Positions 54,484 through 64,000 of a stretch of 64,000 nucleotides of DNA are shown piece by piece. Source of the DNA: Paramoeba atlantica. Taxonomy: Eukaryota; Discosea. The notes under the pieces were generated by a model, which was given only the letters and a program-made list of their open reading frames with translations, was not told where the DNA came from and ran no database searches. Within the stretch, counting starts at the first letter, position 1; every line of letters starts with the position of its first letter. The stretch lies in contig CDRNVI010000141.1 in assembly GCA_977017575.1 (NCBI GenBank), forward strand, positions 21,352 through 85,351. The letters are read 5' to 3'. Position numbers and translations under genes: made by a program.

Positions 54484-54596
54484 AGGGAAAGGAAGGTTGG
54501 GAAGGTTGGGAAAGGAGGGGAAGGTTAGGAAGGTTGGGGAAGTTTAGGAAGGTTGGGGAAGGTTGGGATGCTTGGGAAAGTTGGGAAGAGGTGGGA
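54484..54596 (+). repeat. G-rich minisatellite (GGAAGGTTGG)n
   Basis: About 11 imperfect units of GGAAGGTTGGG type in 113 bp, many runs of 3-4 G. The G-rich strand is compatible with quadruplex folding. Confidence 0.8.
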
Positions 54597-54599
54597 TCA

Positions 54600-56282
54600 T
54601 GTTCTCTTTTTTTCTTGAGGTTTATTCTTTTTTCTTTCTTTTTTTTTTTTTTTTTTCTCTTTTTATTTTTCTTTTCTTTTTTTTCTTCTTTTTCTTTTTC
54701 TTTTCTTTCTTTTTTTTCTTTCTTTTTCTTTCTTTTTTTTCTTTTTCTTTTTCTTTTTCTTTTTCTTTTTTTCTTTCTTTTTTTTTTTTTCTTTTCTTTC
54801 TTTTTTTTCTTTTTTTTCTTTTTTTTTTTTTTTCTTTTCTTTCTTTTTTTTCTTTTTTTTCTTTTTTCTTTTTTTCTTTTTTTCTTTCTTTTTTTTCTTT
54901 TTCTTTTTCTTTTTCTCTTTCTCTTTTCTTTTCTTTTTCTTTCTTTTCTTTCTTTTTTTTTTTCTTTTTTTTCTTTTTTTTTTCTTTTTTTTTTGTTTTT
55001 TTTTGTTTTTTTTCTTTTCCTTTTTGTTTTTTTTCTTTTTCTTTTTGTTTTTTTTCTTTTTGTTTTTTTCTTTTTTTTTTCTTTTTTTTTCTTTTCTTTT
55101 CTTTTCTTTTTTTCTTTTTTTCTTTTTCTTTTTCTTTTTGTTTTTGTTTTGTTTTGTTTTTTTTTTTATCTTTTCCTCTTTATCTTTCCTCTTTTTAATC
55201 TTTTCCCCTCTCTTCTCTTTTTCTCTCTTTCTTTCTTTCTCTTTCTTTTCTCCTTAACACAGGAAAGTTGTTTAATTGAAGAGAGTGTAATTCACGTATT
55301 AAAAAAATGTTCCTTTTTTCTTCATTGATTTTTTTCTTTTTTTCTTTTGTTTTTTTTCTTTTTTTTCTTTGTTTTTTTTCTTTTGTTTTTTCTTTTTTCT
55401 TTTTTTCTTTTGTTTTGTGTTTTTCCTTTTTTTTTTCTTTTCTTTCATCTTTTGTTTTTGTCTTTTTTATCTTTTCTCTTTCCTCTTTTTAATCTTCTCC
55501 CCCTTCTCTTTTCTCTTCTTTCCCCTCTTTCTCTTTCTCTTTTCTTTTCTTTCCTTCTCTTTCTTTCCTTTTAAGACAGTGAAGTCGTTGAAATAGAAAA
55601 GAGTGAAATCACGTATCAAAAGAGATCCTTTTTCTTCACAGTTTTTTCTTTTCTTTTTTTTTTCTTTTTTTTTTCTTTTTTTTTTCTTTTTTTTTTTTTT
55701 CTTTTTTCTTTTTTTTCTTTTTTCTTTTTTTTTTCTTTTTTTTTCTTTTTGTTTGTTTTGTTTGTTTTGTTTTGTTTTGTTTTGTTTATTGTTCTCTTCT
55801 TTTCTTTTCTTTTTTTTTGTTTTTTTTGTTTTTTTATTTTATTTTTTTCCTTTGTTTTCTTTTCTTTTTTTTTGTTTTTTTTTGTTTTTTTTTGTTTTTT
55901 TCCCTTTTCCTCCTCTTTCTCCTTTCTTTTCTTGATCAAAGCGAAAATAAAAAGAAAATTGTTGGTTCTCTCTTTTTTCTTTTTCTCTTTTCCCTCTTCC
56001 TTCCCCCTTTCCTTTTTTTTCCTTTCCTTTTTTCTTTTTCTTTTTTCTTTCTTTTTTTCTTTTTTCTTCTCTTTGTTTCTTTTATCTTTTCTTTTTTTCT
56101 TCTCTTTTTTTCTCTTTTTTTTTTCTTTTTTCTTTCTTGTTTCTTTTTTTCTTTTCTTTTTCTTTTCTTTTTCTTTTTTTTCTTTTTTTTTTCTTTTTTT
56201 TTCTTTTTTTTTCTTTTTTTTTCTTTTTTTTTCCTTTTTTTTCCTTTTTTTTTCTTTTTTTTTTCTTTTTTTTCTTTTTTTT

Positions 56283-56314
<32 letters not shown>

Positions 56315-56615
56315 CTTTGTTTTTGTTTTTTTGTTTTCTTTTTCTTTTTTTTTTCCTTTTCCCTTTCCTTTCCCTTTTCTTTCTTTTTTTTTCTTTTGAC
56401 TCTTTCTTTTCTCTTTCCCTCTCCTTTTCCCCTTTATTTTGTTTTTCCTTTTCCTTTTTTCTTCTTTTTCTTTTTTTTTTTTTTATTTTTCCTTTTGTTT
56501 TTTTGTTTTGTTTTTATTTATTTTTTCTTGTTTTTCTTTTTTATTTGTTTATTTTTTTATTTGTTTTTTCTTTTTTCTTTTTTTTCCTTCTCTCTTACTT
56601 TTTCCCCCCTCTTCC
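54600..56615. repeat. Pyrimidine desert, part 2 (duplicates part 1)
   Basis: 55490-56420 repeats 52680-53660, including the TTAAGACAGTGAAGTCG and TTGATCAAAGCG islands; a third, diverged island lies at 55255-55325 (CACGTATTAAAAAAATG). The rest is T/C runs of 5-10 T separated by single C, and TTTTG stretches. Confidence 0.8.
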
Positions 56616-57080
56616 TGAGGAGTAGTGTGTGTGTAACATGTACCTTTAATCTTTTTATTGAAGCCAAAAAGACTACAATATTTGTGTACAAAACAAATAT
56701 TGCAGCCTCTTTGGGGATTTTCAAGCATGTATGCAGCAGCGAGAGTGTGGTGGGGGGAAATTCAAAAAGAGGAGGCGTTTTTAACAAAAAGAGATCACCA
56801 GATTGATCTGATTTCATTATTTTTCAGGAGATGGTCCCAGAGGAGAGAAAAAACAACAAAAAGCAAAGAGAAAAGAGAGGATGAAGTTGACAAGAGAAAA
56901 AAATGGTAGTCGAGGTGGGGATTCTGTCTGGTGGGTTAATGAAACTGTGTGATGTTCTTTTGCTAACTTGACAGGGGCAAAGGGATTGGATTGTTTGTGT
57001 GTGTGAGAGATCTCCTCTCCTTTTGTTGAGATTGTTGTGAGAGTTCCAAAAGAGTTCCAAAAGAGAGAGAAAAAAAAAAT
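56616..57080. other. Unique sequence, possible exon, not recognised
   Basis: Ordinary-complexity DNA. One plus-strand reading gives AKKTTIFVYKTNIAASLGIF and SSESVVGGNSKRGGVF before TGA; the minus strand is also partly open. No family motif, so no product is claimed. Confidence 0.3.
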
Positions 57081-57164
57081 TATTTTAATAATAATAATAA
57101 ATATTTTTCAACCAATAATTTATTTATTTTATACAAAAGGAAAGAGAAAGTATTCAACAAAATT

Positions 57165-57563
57165 TTAATCAACTTCCTCGATCTTGGGTTCAGCAGAAGA
57201 ACCAGATCCTCCTGCATTTCCACCAGAACCAGAGAAACCTCCAGAACCAGAATCACCACCAGGGAATCCACCAGCTCCACCAGGGAATCCACCAGGCATA
57301 CCTCCTCCTGGCATACCACTGGGCATACCACCAGGCACACCACCCTCACCACCAGCTCCTTGGTAGATCTTGGAGAAGATTGGCATCACCTTCTCTTCCA
57401 ATTCCTTCCTCCTGTGTTCAAACTCAGCAACAAAGAGTAAGCATAGTTCTCAAGTCCATTCTTCGCTTCAACCTTCTTACGAGCTTCCTCATCTTCATCC
57501 TTAAACTGTTCAGCATCCTTCACCATTCAATCAATATCAGCTTGAGACAATTGACTCCTGCGA
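57165..57563 (-). pseudogene. Hsp70 C-terminal fragment with internal deletion
   Basis: Cytosolic Hsp70 chaperone relic. The minus strand reads SQLSQADID, a stop, then [20 protein letters not shown] and [10 protein letters not shown], the start of the lid domain. After a deletion of about 45 codons and a frame change it resumes [20 protein letters not shown], a Gly/Met/Pro tail ([15 protein letters not shown]) and [10 protein letters not shown], the EEVD docking motif of cytosolic forms. The upstream nine tenths of the gene are replaced by a TTCAACTCC-rich stretch and retroelement sequence. AATAAA follows about 40 nt after the stop, so the 3' end is authentic. Confidence 0.9.
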
Positions 57564-57689
57564 GTTCTTCAACTCCTTCAAGTTCTTCAATTCTCTCAAG
57601 TTCCTCAGCTCCTTTCCAGTTCTTCAACTCCTTCAAGTTTTTCAACTCCTTTTCAAGTTCTTCAGGTTCTTCAACTTCATCTCGGTTTG
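57564..57689. repeat. TTCAACTCCTTCAAG-type repeat at the Hsp70/retroelement junction
   Basis: Degenerate tandem motifs CTTCAACTCCTTCAAGTT between the two features, coding Ser-rich residues in frame with the gag below. It may be an N-terminal low-complexity part of gag. Confidence 0.5.
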
Positions 57690-59024
57690 TGATGAGAGAT
57701 GAATCTCACCGATATCTACTTGATGGCCTTTCACCTGTTCGTGGAAATGGGAAAGACGAGGCGCCCTCTTATGAAGACCTCCAGAACAGTTTTCTTCAAC
57801 TCTGAGAAGAGAGACAGCTGATGAACAAGGACTTGAGTGGCATGAGAAGACAAATCTCTCAACTCAGCTCGATGTTGATGGATCGACCCTTACCCATCTC
57901 AAGACTCTGGAACGTATACAAAGGCTCAAAGAGATAATCTGAGAGAACTGGTAAAAGAAACGAATTTTTCGGACCCCACTGAAGTGAACGATTTTTGTTA
58001 TGTGGCGAGAGAAAAGCTGAACTCAAAAGTCTCGCCAAATGTGGCACCTCTTGGGAGGGATCTGAAGTTATTTATCAAACTGCCTAACTCAATTAGTTGG
58101 AAGATGGTGAGCGAGTCCCAAGATCCACTTGTTTTGCTTGAGGCTTTGCGGAAAATGTTTGGACAAACTGAAGAGGAGATGACAGACTCGTCCAGGTACC
58201 AAAATTTTCGAATGCCTAATTCGAAAATGAGCAAGTTCCAGCAGTACGCGACCCATTTTCTCGATCAAAATTTGAAGAAGAACAAAATTTCTCGAAGGGA
58301 TGCGCGTGATAGAGATATTATTGACGAATTTGCTGAGAAATTTGAACAAGGGTCTGTATTCAAGGCGAAGTTTAAGGATTTGGGAAGAAAACTTAATTGG
58401 GAGGATACAGTGAAGAGATTTCTTGTCGATCTGAAGTTCACTCTGGAGTGCTCGACGCCAGAACCTCGATTAGCAAAGATTGGAGTTCAGGATACGGCAG
58501 AGTATCAAAAGATTGCAGACCAAACTGATCGAAAGAGAAAGAGGGAAGAACCTTTTTGTTTCATTTGTGGTGGAGCTCATCTTCTCCGACTTTGTCGCTT
58601 GATGGAGGGATTGCGGTCTGAATCCGCAGCTTCTTTCAGGACTCAAGGGAAGATGAGATGTCCACTTTGCGGCTTTACAGACCATGGAAGTCGCCAGTGT
58701 TTCTGGTTGAACACTGCGAAATTCATAAGGGTTCGCAATTGTCAAATGCCATTTTCGGTAAGGACCCCCTGGAGGAGAGCAATGGAACAATATTCCAAAG
58801 CAATCCAAAAGGAGTACCCTGAGACAATGGATTATCAAAAATGGCTACACGGGGAGACCAGAACCCCCATGAAAACTGACTCCCAAAGACGGAAAGAACC
58901 TCAAAAGAAGTTCTGGAAACTAATTGAAAGAGCTTCCGAACTTTTTGATGCAATGGAAGGTGGAACACTAACACCTGAAGAGGGCACAAAAATACTGGCA
59001 AGGTTTGACTTCTTTACAATTTGA
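57690..59024 (+). pseudogene. Chromovirus-type Gag with two zinc knuckles, nearly intact
   Basis: Starts at about MRDESHRYLLDGLSPVRGNG. A short coiled coil (MNKDLSGMRRQISQLSSML) is followed by a capsid-like region that is open for 346 residues from 57984. Two CCHC motifs follow: CFICGGAHLLRLC and CPLCGFTDHGSRQC. The N-terminal part has a TGA at 57803 (probably from CGA) and a +1 shift near 57921 (VYK to AQRDNLREL). Gag packages element RNA into particles. The CG content and long open frame show it is much younger than the 9.6-15 kb element. Confidence 0.8.
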
Positions 59025-59189
59025 CAAATCTGAAAAATACTAAGAGATCTTGGAAACAGGATACAAATCACACTTTGGTTAATCTGACTGACAAAGAATT
59101 TGTTATATTTGACAAGAAGATCTTGACGAGAGAAGTATTTCCGAAACTGAGTCAAATAAATAACAATTTGTTAACCATACACCCCTTTT

Positions 59190-59680
59190 ACTGTTGATCA
59201 AAAATGCATACATGATTCTGGTGCTGGAATTGATGTGGTGTCTGAAAAGCCCATTAAAAACATTGTACCAAGAATGAGAAGACCATATCAAGGCGGCAAG
59301 GTCACTATGGCAAGGGAGGAAGTTCTCCTTGAAATCAACATTGCTGCTGGGGAAAGGAGGAGACACTGGGTTCACAGTCTTAAATGAGCTCTCTTCCAGC
59401 ATTATTTTTGGAACTCCATTTCTTTCAAAGATTGGAGCTGTCCTTGACTTTGACAAAGGAAAAATCGAATTCCGAAAATTGTTGCATGGGCAAACATTGA
59501 CTTTCCCTTTTTGCAGAAAAATAAAGACAATTCTCAAATTTCCGCGGTTCTTCCAGAACCTGTGGGGAAATTGGTGAATTGAAAACAGTTGAATGGATAA
59601 CTTTAGAGCCCATGGAACAATCAGAAGAGACCCTCCAGTTGGAACCTGGGAAAGGACGTCTGAAGTCTTCAATACAAAAT
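59190..59680 (+). pseudogene. Retroviral-type aspartic protease, frameshifted
   Basis: HDSGAGIDVVSEKPIKN carries the DSGA catalytic triplet. After a frame change the reading SSSIIFGTPFLSKIGAVLDF matches the second conserved block (ILGxPFLxxIGA). It follows gag directly, as in Gag-Pro-Pol elements. Confidence 0.75.
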
Positions 59681-59689
59681 CCTGAGTGA

Positions 59690-60104
59690 GAATGATTCTG
59701 GAGAACCGAAAAAATATCGTGTTCAGATCACCACTGCAGCAGGAAAAATAAGATATGAATGGTTTTTACATGAACAATTAAAAGACTCTGAACTTCTGAA
59801 AGATTACCTCTTAGAAAAAGAGAATGCAAGGAGAGAAATTCATAAAATCCTCCGCGAGACCCATTCTCCTGAGAGAATTCAGAAAAAGACGAAAATTAAC
59901 ACAATCCACAAATTCAAACCTTGGACAAGAAAATAAGGGATTTGACACCCAAATTATCCAAGAAAGAATATACAATGGATATAATCAATATCTTGTTGTT
60001 GGCCCTACTGGCAGAGGAAGAATTCAAAAACGTTGGATGTACGAAGAAGATGTGAAAGATTCACATGGGAATGAATTAGAAAATTACCTCGAAATGAAGG
60101 GATA
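59690..60104 (+). pseudogene. Chromodomain remnant(s) at the end of a deleted pol
   Basis: The C-terminal reading FDTQIIQERIYNGYNQYLVV with KRWMYEEDV and LENYLEMKG aligns with the decayed chromodomain of the 9.6-15 kb element (EREFDGYQQYCMEIQ, WWEKEHLGG, LKDYLKAKK). An upstream block, KKYRVQITTAAGKIRYEWFL with LLKDYLLEKE, may be a second copy. Reverse transcriptase, RNase H and integrase core are absent between protease and this region. Chromodomains steer integrases to chromatin marks. Confidence 0.6.
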
Positions 60105-60163
60105 AAGAGACTAATCTTCCGGAACTGCGAAAGGAGATCGAATTTTTTTTTCTACTTTCACGC

Positions 60164-60240
60164 CTGAGGGTTTTTTGCGCCGTGTTTGTCCTGGTTTTCC
60201 CTCGAACCAAGGGCTTTCCACTCGTGTGGTTTTTCCCTTG
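60164..60240 (+). repeat. Conserved 77-bp noncoding module with hairpin, copy 2
   Basis: GAGGGTTTTTTGCGCCGTG, GGTTTTCCCTCGAA and the stem CAAGGG...CCCTTG (60208-60240), as at 43467-43544. It lies between the last codons and the polypurine tract. Confidence 0.75.
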
Positions 60241-60335
60241 CTATCTTTGCTATTTTGCTATTTTGCTATCCTTGACAGTCAGACTCGAACAAACAATTCA
60301 AGAAGAGTTTGCCAAGTGAGGACACTTGATTTTTC

Positions 60336-60351
60336 AAAAAGGGGGGAGAGG
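60336..60351 (+). other. Polypurine tract
   Basis: AAAAAGGGGGGAGAGG immediately before a TGTAAATA LTR start, as in the older chromovirus. Confidence 0.65.
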
Positions 60352-60610
60352 TGTAAATACGGAAATCCTTTGCAGCTTCGAAAACAAAACTCTTTCGATT
60401 CTCTTGGTCAAACCAGAAACGTGCAAACAAGGAACCGAACGGAAACGAACACAAAATATCCTAATAAGATATTGTTGTTGGGCATTTGTCTCTTCATTCA
60501 GACCCAAAAATTGAACAAAAACCTCCAAGAGAATCATTTCCTTAAGCATATATTCAGGATCTTCTTTATCTCAACTACCCAGTTGTATCTGGACCACCCA
60601 GTAATTGTAT
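60352..60610 (+). mobile_element. 3' LTR (right end approximate)
   Basis: Begins TGTAAATACGGAAATCC. The end is not defined because no 5' LTR copy is in the window; the sequence loses its character near the C-run at 60631. Confidence 0.5.
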
Positions 60611-62006
60611 GAAGACCTTCTTCCAAGAACCCCCCCCCCCCAAAGCAGTATTGCCTGCCTCATCCCAGTTATCCTGTTGCCAGTGAACCAATGATGAGGA
60701 AGACTTCTATGTTGAGCAGCCACTGCCACAACTTCAACTCAACCAACCTCCTTTTTCCACTAAACTTTGAGTCAAGAAAGTAATCTTGGTAGATCCACAT
60801 CACACATTGTGTATTATTCAATCTCACTGCTGTCTAAAATCATCAGCCTTGTTCACATTTTTTTCTCAACCCATCACTCGCCGCACAAAGGATTAAGAAA
60901 CAGAAAATTTCTTTTAAAAAGAAATTTATTGTTGTTTACCAACTAAATTCAACTTTTGGCGAAAACAGCAATAAAAAGAAATCAAAGAGCAGAAAAGAAA
61001 AAAAAGGAGAGAAACAAGAAAAGAAAAAAAAGGAAAACAGGGGGAAAAAAAGAAAAAAAAAGAAGGAAAAAGGGTAAAAAAAAAAGAAACCAAAGGAAAA
61101 AGAGATTCAAACACAAAGTTCCTTTCTCCAAGAAAGTTTCCTCTCTTTCTCTTCTCTTTCCTCTCTTCCTCTCTTTCTTCTCTTTCTTCTCTTTCTTCTC
61201 TTCCCTCCCTTTCCTCTCTCTCTCTCTCTTTCTTCTCTTTCTTCTTTCTCTCTTCTCTCTCTTCTGTCACCTGTGCTGCTCACCAAAAAAAAGAAACAAA
61301 AAAAGCGGTTGAACCGCTGATTTAGATCCCTTAATTTTTCAGGACATCGAAAACCGTGGAAGATGCTTTTTGTAAACTCAATAAACTGCTTTTTGGTTTT
61401 TTTTTTTTTCGTTTCTCTCTCTTTCTTGTTTCTCCCTTTTTTTCCCCCTTTCCCCACTCTTTTCTCTTCTCAAGTTGTCCCCTCCTTTTTTTTCTCTCAT
61501 TCTCCTTTTTCCAAAACAATTCATGCTGTTGTTCCCTGTCTCAGGTTGTGGCACCTTTCTTTTCAGGGGATCCGTCTCGGTGGGTGTGTTGTGTGATCTT
61601 GGGGTTGTGGTGATCTGCGCCAGCTCAAACCAAGAGGTCTTTTTTTTTTCATTTTTTTTTATTTTTTTCATTTTTTTCATTTTTTCCTTCTTTCCTTTTT
61701 TTTCTTATTTTTTCCCTTTTTTTCTTTTTTTTTTCCTTCTTTTTTTTCTTTTTTTTTTCCTTTTTCCTTTTTCCTTTTTTTTCCTTTTTCTCTTTGAAAA
61801 ACAAAAGAGAGAGAAAAGAAAAGGGAATTTGGAAGGAAAAGAAGAAGAAGATAAAAAAAGAGAGAGGGAGAGAAAAAAAGAGAGAAAGAGTGAAAGAAAG
61901 AAAAAAAAGAGAGTAGAGAAAGAAAAAGAGAAAAGTGAAGAAAAAAAAGAGAAAAAGGTGAGAAAAAGAAAAAAGAGAAAGGGTGAGAGGAGAAAGAAAA
62001 AAAAAA
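60611..62006. other. No gene recognised; tracts and a small perfect palindrome
   Basis: C13 run at 60630. Purine-rich 60960-61110 and CT-rich 61140-61265. AGCGGTTGAACCGCT (61303-61317) is a perfect odd-length palindrome. TTTTCAG at 61338 and CTGTCTCAGG at 61540 look like splice acceptors, but no coding sequence could be followed. Pyrimidine 61640-61795 faces purine 61800-62006. Confidence 0.5.
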
Positions 62007-62078
62007 GCACCAGGAGGGACTCGAACCCACAACCACCAGCTCAGAAGGCCGATGCGCTACCAATTGCGCCACTAGTGC
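62007..62078 (-). tRNA. tRNA-Arg (anticodon UCU)
   Basis: 72-nt intronless cloverleaf on the minus strand. Acceptor GCACTAG pairs with CTGGTGC (two wobbles); D arm GCGC-AATTGGTA-GCGC; anticodon arm TCGGC-CTTCTGA-GCTGG with anticodon TCT; T arm GTGGG-TTCGAGT-CCCTC. It reads AGA. CCA is not encoded, as in eukaryotes. The following minus-strand T-run (TTTTTTCTTTC) is the polymerase III terminator. Confidence 0.93.
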
Positions 62079-62255
62079 ATTTCTGAAAAATATTTTCCAT
62101 TTTTTTTGTGTCCTTCTCTCTCTCTTCTCTCGGAGTCTCAAGAGGAGGGAGGTTTGTTGGTTGTGATTCTTTTGTTCCAATGGGGATTGGGAAGATTTCA
62201 TCTGGAAAAAAGAGAGATAATGGTTTTTTTTTTGTTTTTTCTTTTGGATTTGTTT

Positions 62256-62301
62256 CATACTCTCTGGATGCTAATTTGAAAATTCGGACCCAGAGAGTAT
62301 G
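62256..62301. repeat. Palindrome element, copy 5
   Basis: CATACTCTCTGGATGC and GGACCCAGAGAGTATG around TAATTTGAAAATTC. The outer ten bases of each arm are perfect complements. Confidence 0.85.
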
Positions 62302-62610
62302 AATATATGATCACAAAAATATACCCAATCACAAAAGGGATGAAAAACAAAATGAACCCTGTGGGGAAGGAAAAAAAACAAATTTTTGAGAAAAGGAGAA
62401 TGAGGGAGGAAGGGGGGGGGAAAAAATAGAGCTTTAATTATGGAGGAGCAAGAAAATGAAAAAAAAAAAAGGAAAGAAAAAAAGAAGAAAAAAGAAAAAA
62501 AAAAGATCCAGGAACCATCAAGACAGAGAAAAAGAAGGTTGGTGGGGAAGAAAATTGAGAAAAGAAAAAAAGAAAAAAGAAAAGAAAAAAAGAAAGAAAA
62601 AAAGGAGAAG
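62302..62610. other. Spacer with homopurine tract
   Basis: AT-rich, G9 run at 62412, then mostly A/G from 62440 to the 5S 3' end. No gene. Confidence 0.6.
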
Positions 62611-62728
62611 GTCTTCAGCACTCGGGATTCGAATGTGGTCACCCACCATTCTACTAACCGAGCCCACAGCTGCTTAACTTCCGAGTTCTGATGGGATCGG
62701 GTGCTTTCAACTGGGTATGACCGAAGAC
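62611..62728 (-). rRNA. 5S ribosomal RNA
   Basis: 118 nt, same sequence as the 49.8-kb gene. Conserved 5' flank (ACACTTTCTCTTCTTTTTTTT on the plus strand beyond 62728) and a purine tract (T/C on the transcribed strand) at the 3' end. Both genes have a palindrome element 310-340 bp beyond their 3' ends. Confidence 0.95.
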
Positions 62729-62830
62729 ACTTTCTCTTCTTTTTTTTCTTCTTTTAACAAAATGATAAATTTTGAATCATCCCCTTTTTTTCTGGAAAAG
62801 AAGATAACCTCCTCACCTCCCTCTCCCTCT

Positions 62831-62914
62831 CTGTTCTCCCTGTTCTCCCTGTTCTCCCTGTTCTCCCTGTTCTCCCTGTTCTCCCTGTTCTCCCTGTTCT
62901 CCCTGTTCTCCCTG
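62831..62914 (+). repeat. 9-bp minisatellite TGTTCTCCC
   Basis: About nine perfect tandem units. The minus-strand reading is (REN)n and is not supported as a gene. Confidence 0.9.
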
Positions 62915-63004
62915 TCCTTTCTCCTCTCTTTCTCTCTCAGCAATTCTCAAAAAAAAACTGATTCATTTTTTCCAATAAATAAGTCGTTAAATAAATAGAT
63001 ATCT

Positions 63005-63010
63005 TTTATT
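63005..63010 (-). terminator. Polyadenylation signal of the polyubiquitin gene
   Basis: AATAAA starts 4 nt after the stop codon, giving a very short 3' UTR. Confidence 0.6.
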
Positions 63011-63014
63011 TCTT

Positions 63015-64000
<986 letters not shown>

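Noticed and set aside
52798..56806. Very long open frames of Phe/Ser/Leu (up to 423 residues) and Lys/Glu on the other strand
   Set aside because: They are translations of T/C or A/G tracts in all frames. No motif, no codon bias, and they overlap each other on both strands.
62707..62943. ENREN-repeat frame on the minus strand
   Set aside because: Direct translation of the 9-bp minisatellite beside the 5S gene; no gene context.

Overview
The window is nuclear DNA of an AT-rich microbial eukaryote. It carries ubiquitin, ADF/cofilin, Hsp70 and PB1-domain genes, spliceosomal GT-AG introns, AATAAA signals just after stop codons, 5S rRNA and tRNA genes, and many retrotransposons. Very long homopurine/homopyrimidine tracts fill introns and spacers. 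A free-living protist is likely, but I cannot name the lineage. Only about five host loci look intact: a cofilin gene, a PB1/coiled-coil gene, two 5S rRNA genes and tRNA-Arg(UCU). A polyubiquitin gene is complete except for an odd 3' end.

Layout. 1-9.5 kb: fragments of one LINE family (zinc-knuckle ORF1, endonuclease start, reverse transcriptase, RNase H), two tRNA-derived SINEs with target-site duplications, and a solo LTR. 9.57-15.0 kb: a decayed chromovirus (Ty3-type with chromodomain) with both LTRs. 15-20 kb: an inverted repeat, PB1-gene debris and a dead inverted copy of the cofilin/PB1 divergent pair. 20.2-20.9 kb: two foldback/MITE-like elements. 22.8-23.7 kb: a 5'-truncated LINE with clear target-site duplications. 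24.4-26.3 kb and 50.8-52.4 kb: two copies of a gene built as one 24-residue leucine-rich repeat per exon, all introns in the same phase and almost pure pyrimidine. 26.9-30.5 kb: retroelement remnants and a second solo LTR. 32.7-33.8 kb: a tyrosine-recombinase (Crypton/DIRS-like) gene broken only by in-frame TGA codons. 34.8-35.8 kb: a PB1 paralogue with a premature TGA. 37.7-39.6 kb: a gag-only element between direct repeats. 40.4-41.5 kb: a tandem-repeat element. 42.2-43.5 kb: a copia pol remnant. 47.05-49.9 kb: active-looking cofilin, PB1 and 5S block. 52.4-56.6 kb: a pyrimidine desert. 57.2-60.6 kb: an Hsp70 3' relic and a chromovirus deletion derivative (gag, protease, chromodomain, 3' LTR, no RT or integrase). 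62-63.7 kb: tRNA-Arg, 5S and polyubiquitin.

A near-perfect 45-48 bp palindrome with arms reading CATACTCTCTGGGT recurs five times, downstream of genes or near 5S genes. It is not explained by any family I know. Repeat-rich parts contain few CG dinucleotides and their stop codons are strongly skewed to TGA, as expected from CGA-to-TGA decay by CpG deamination. A recoded TGA in these elements is the less likely alternative.
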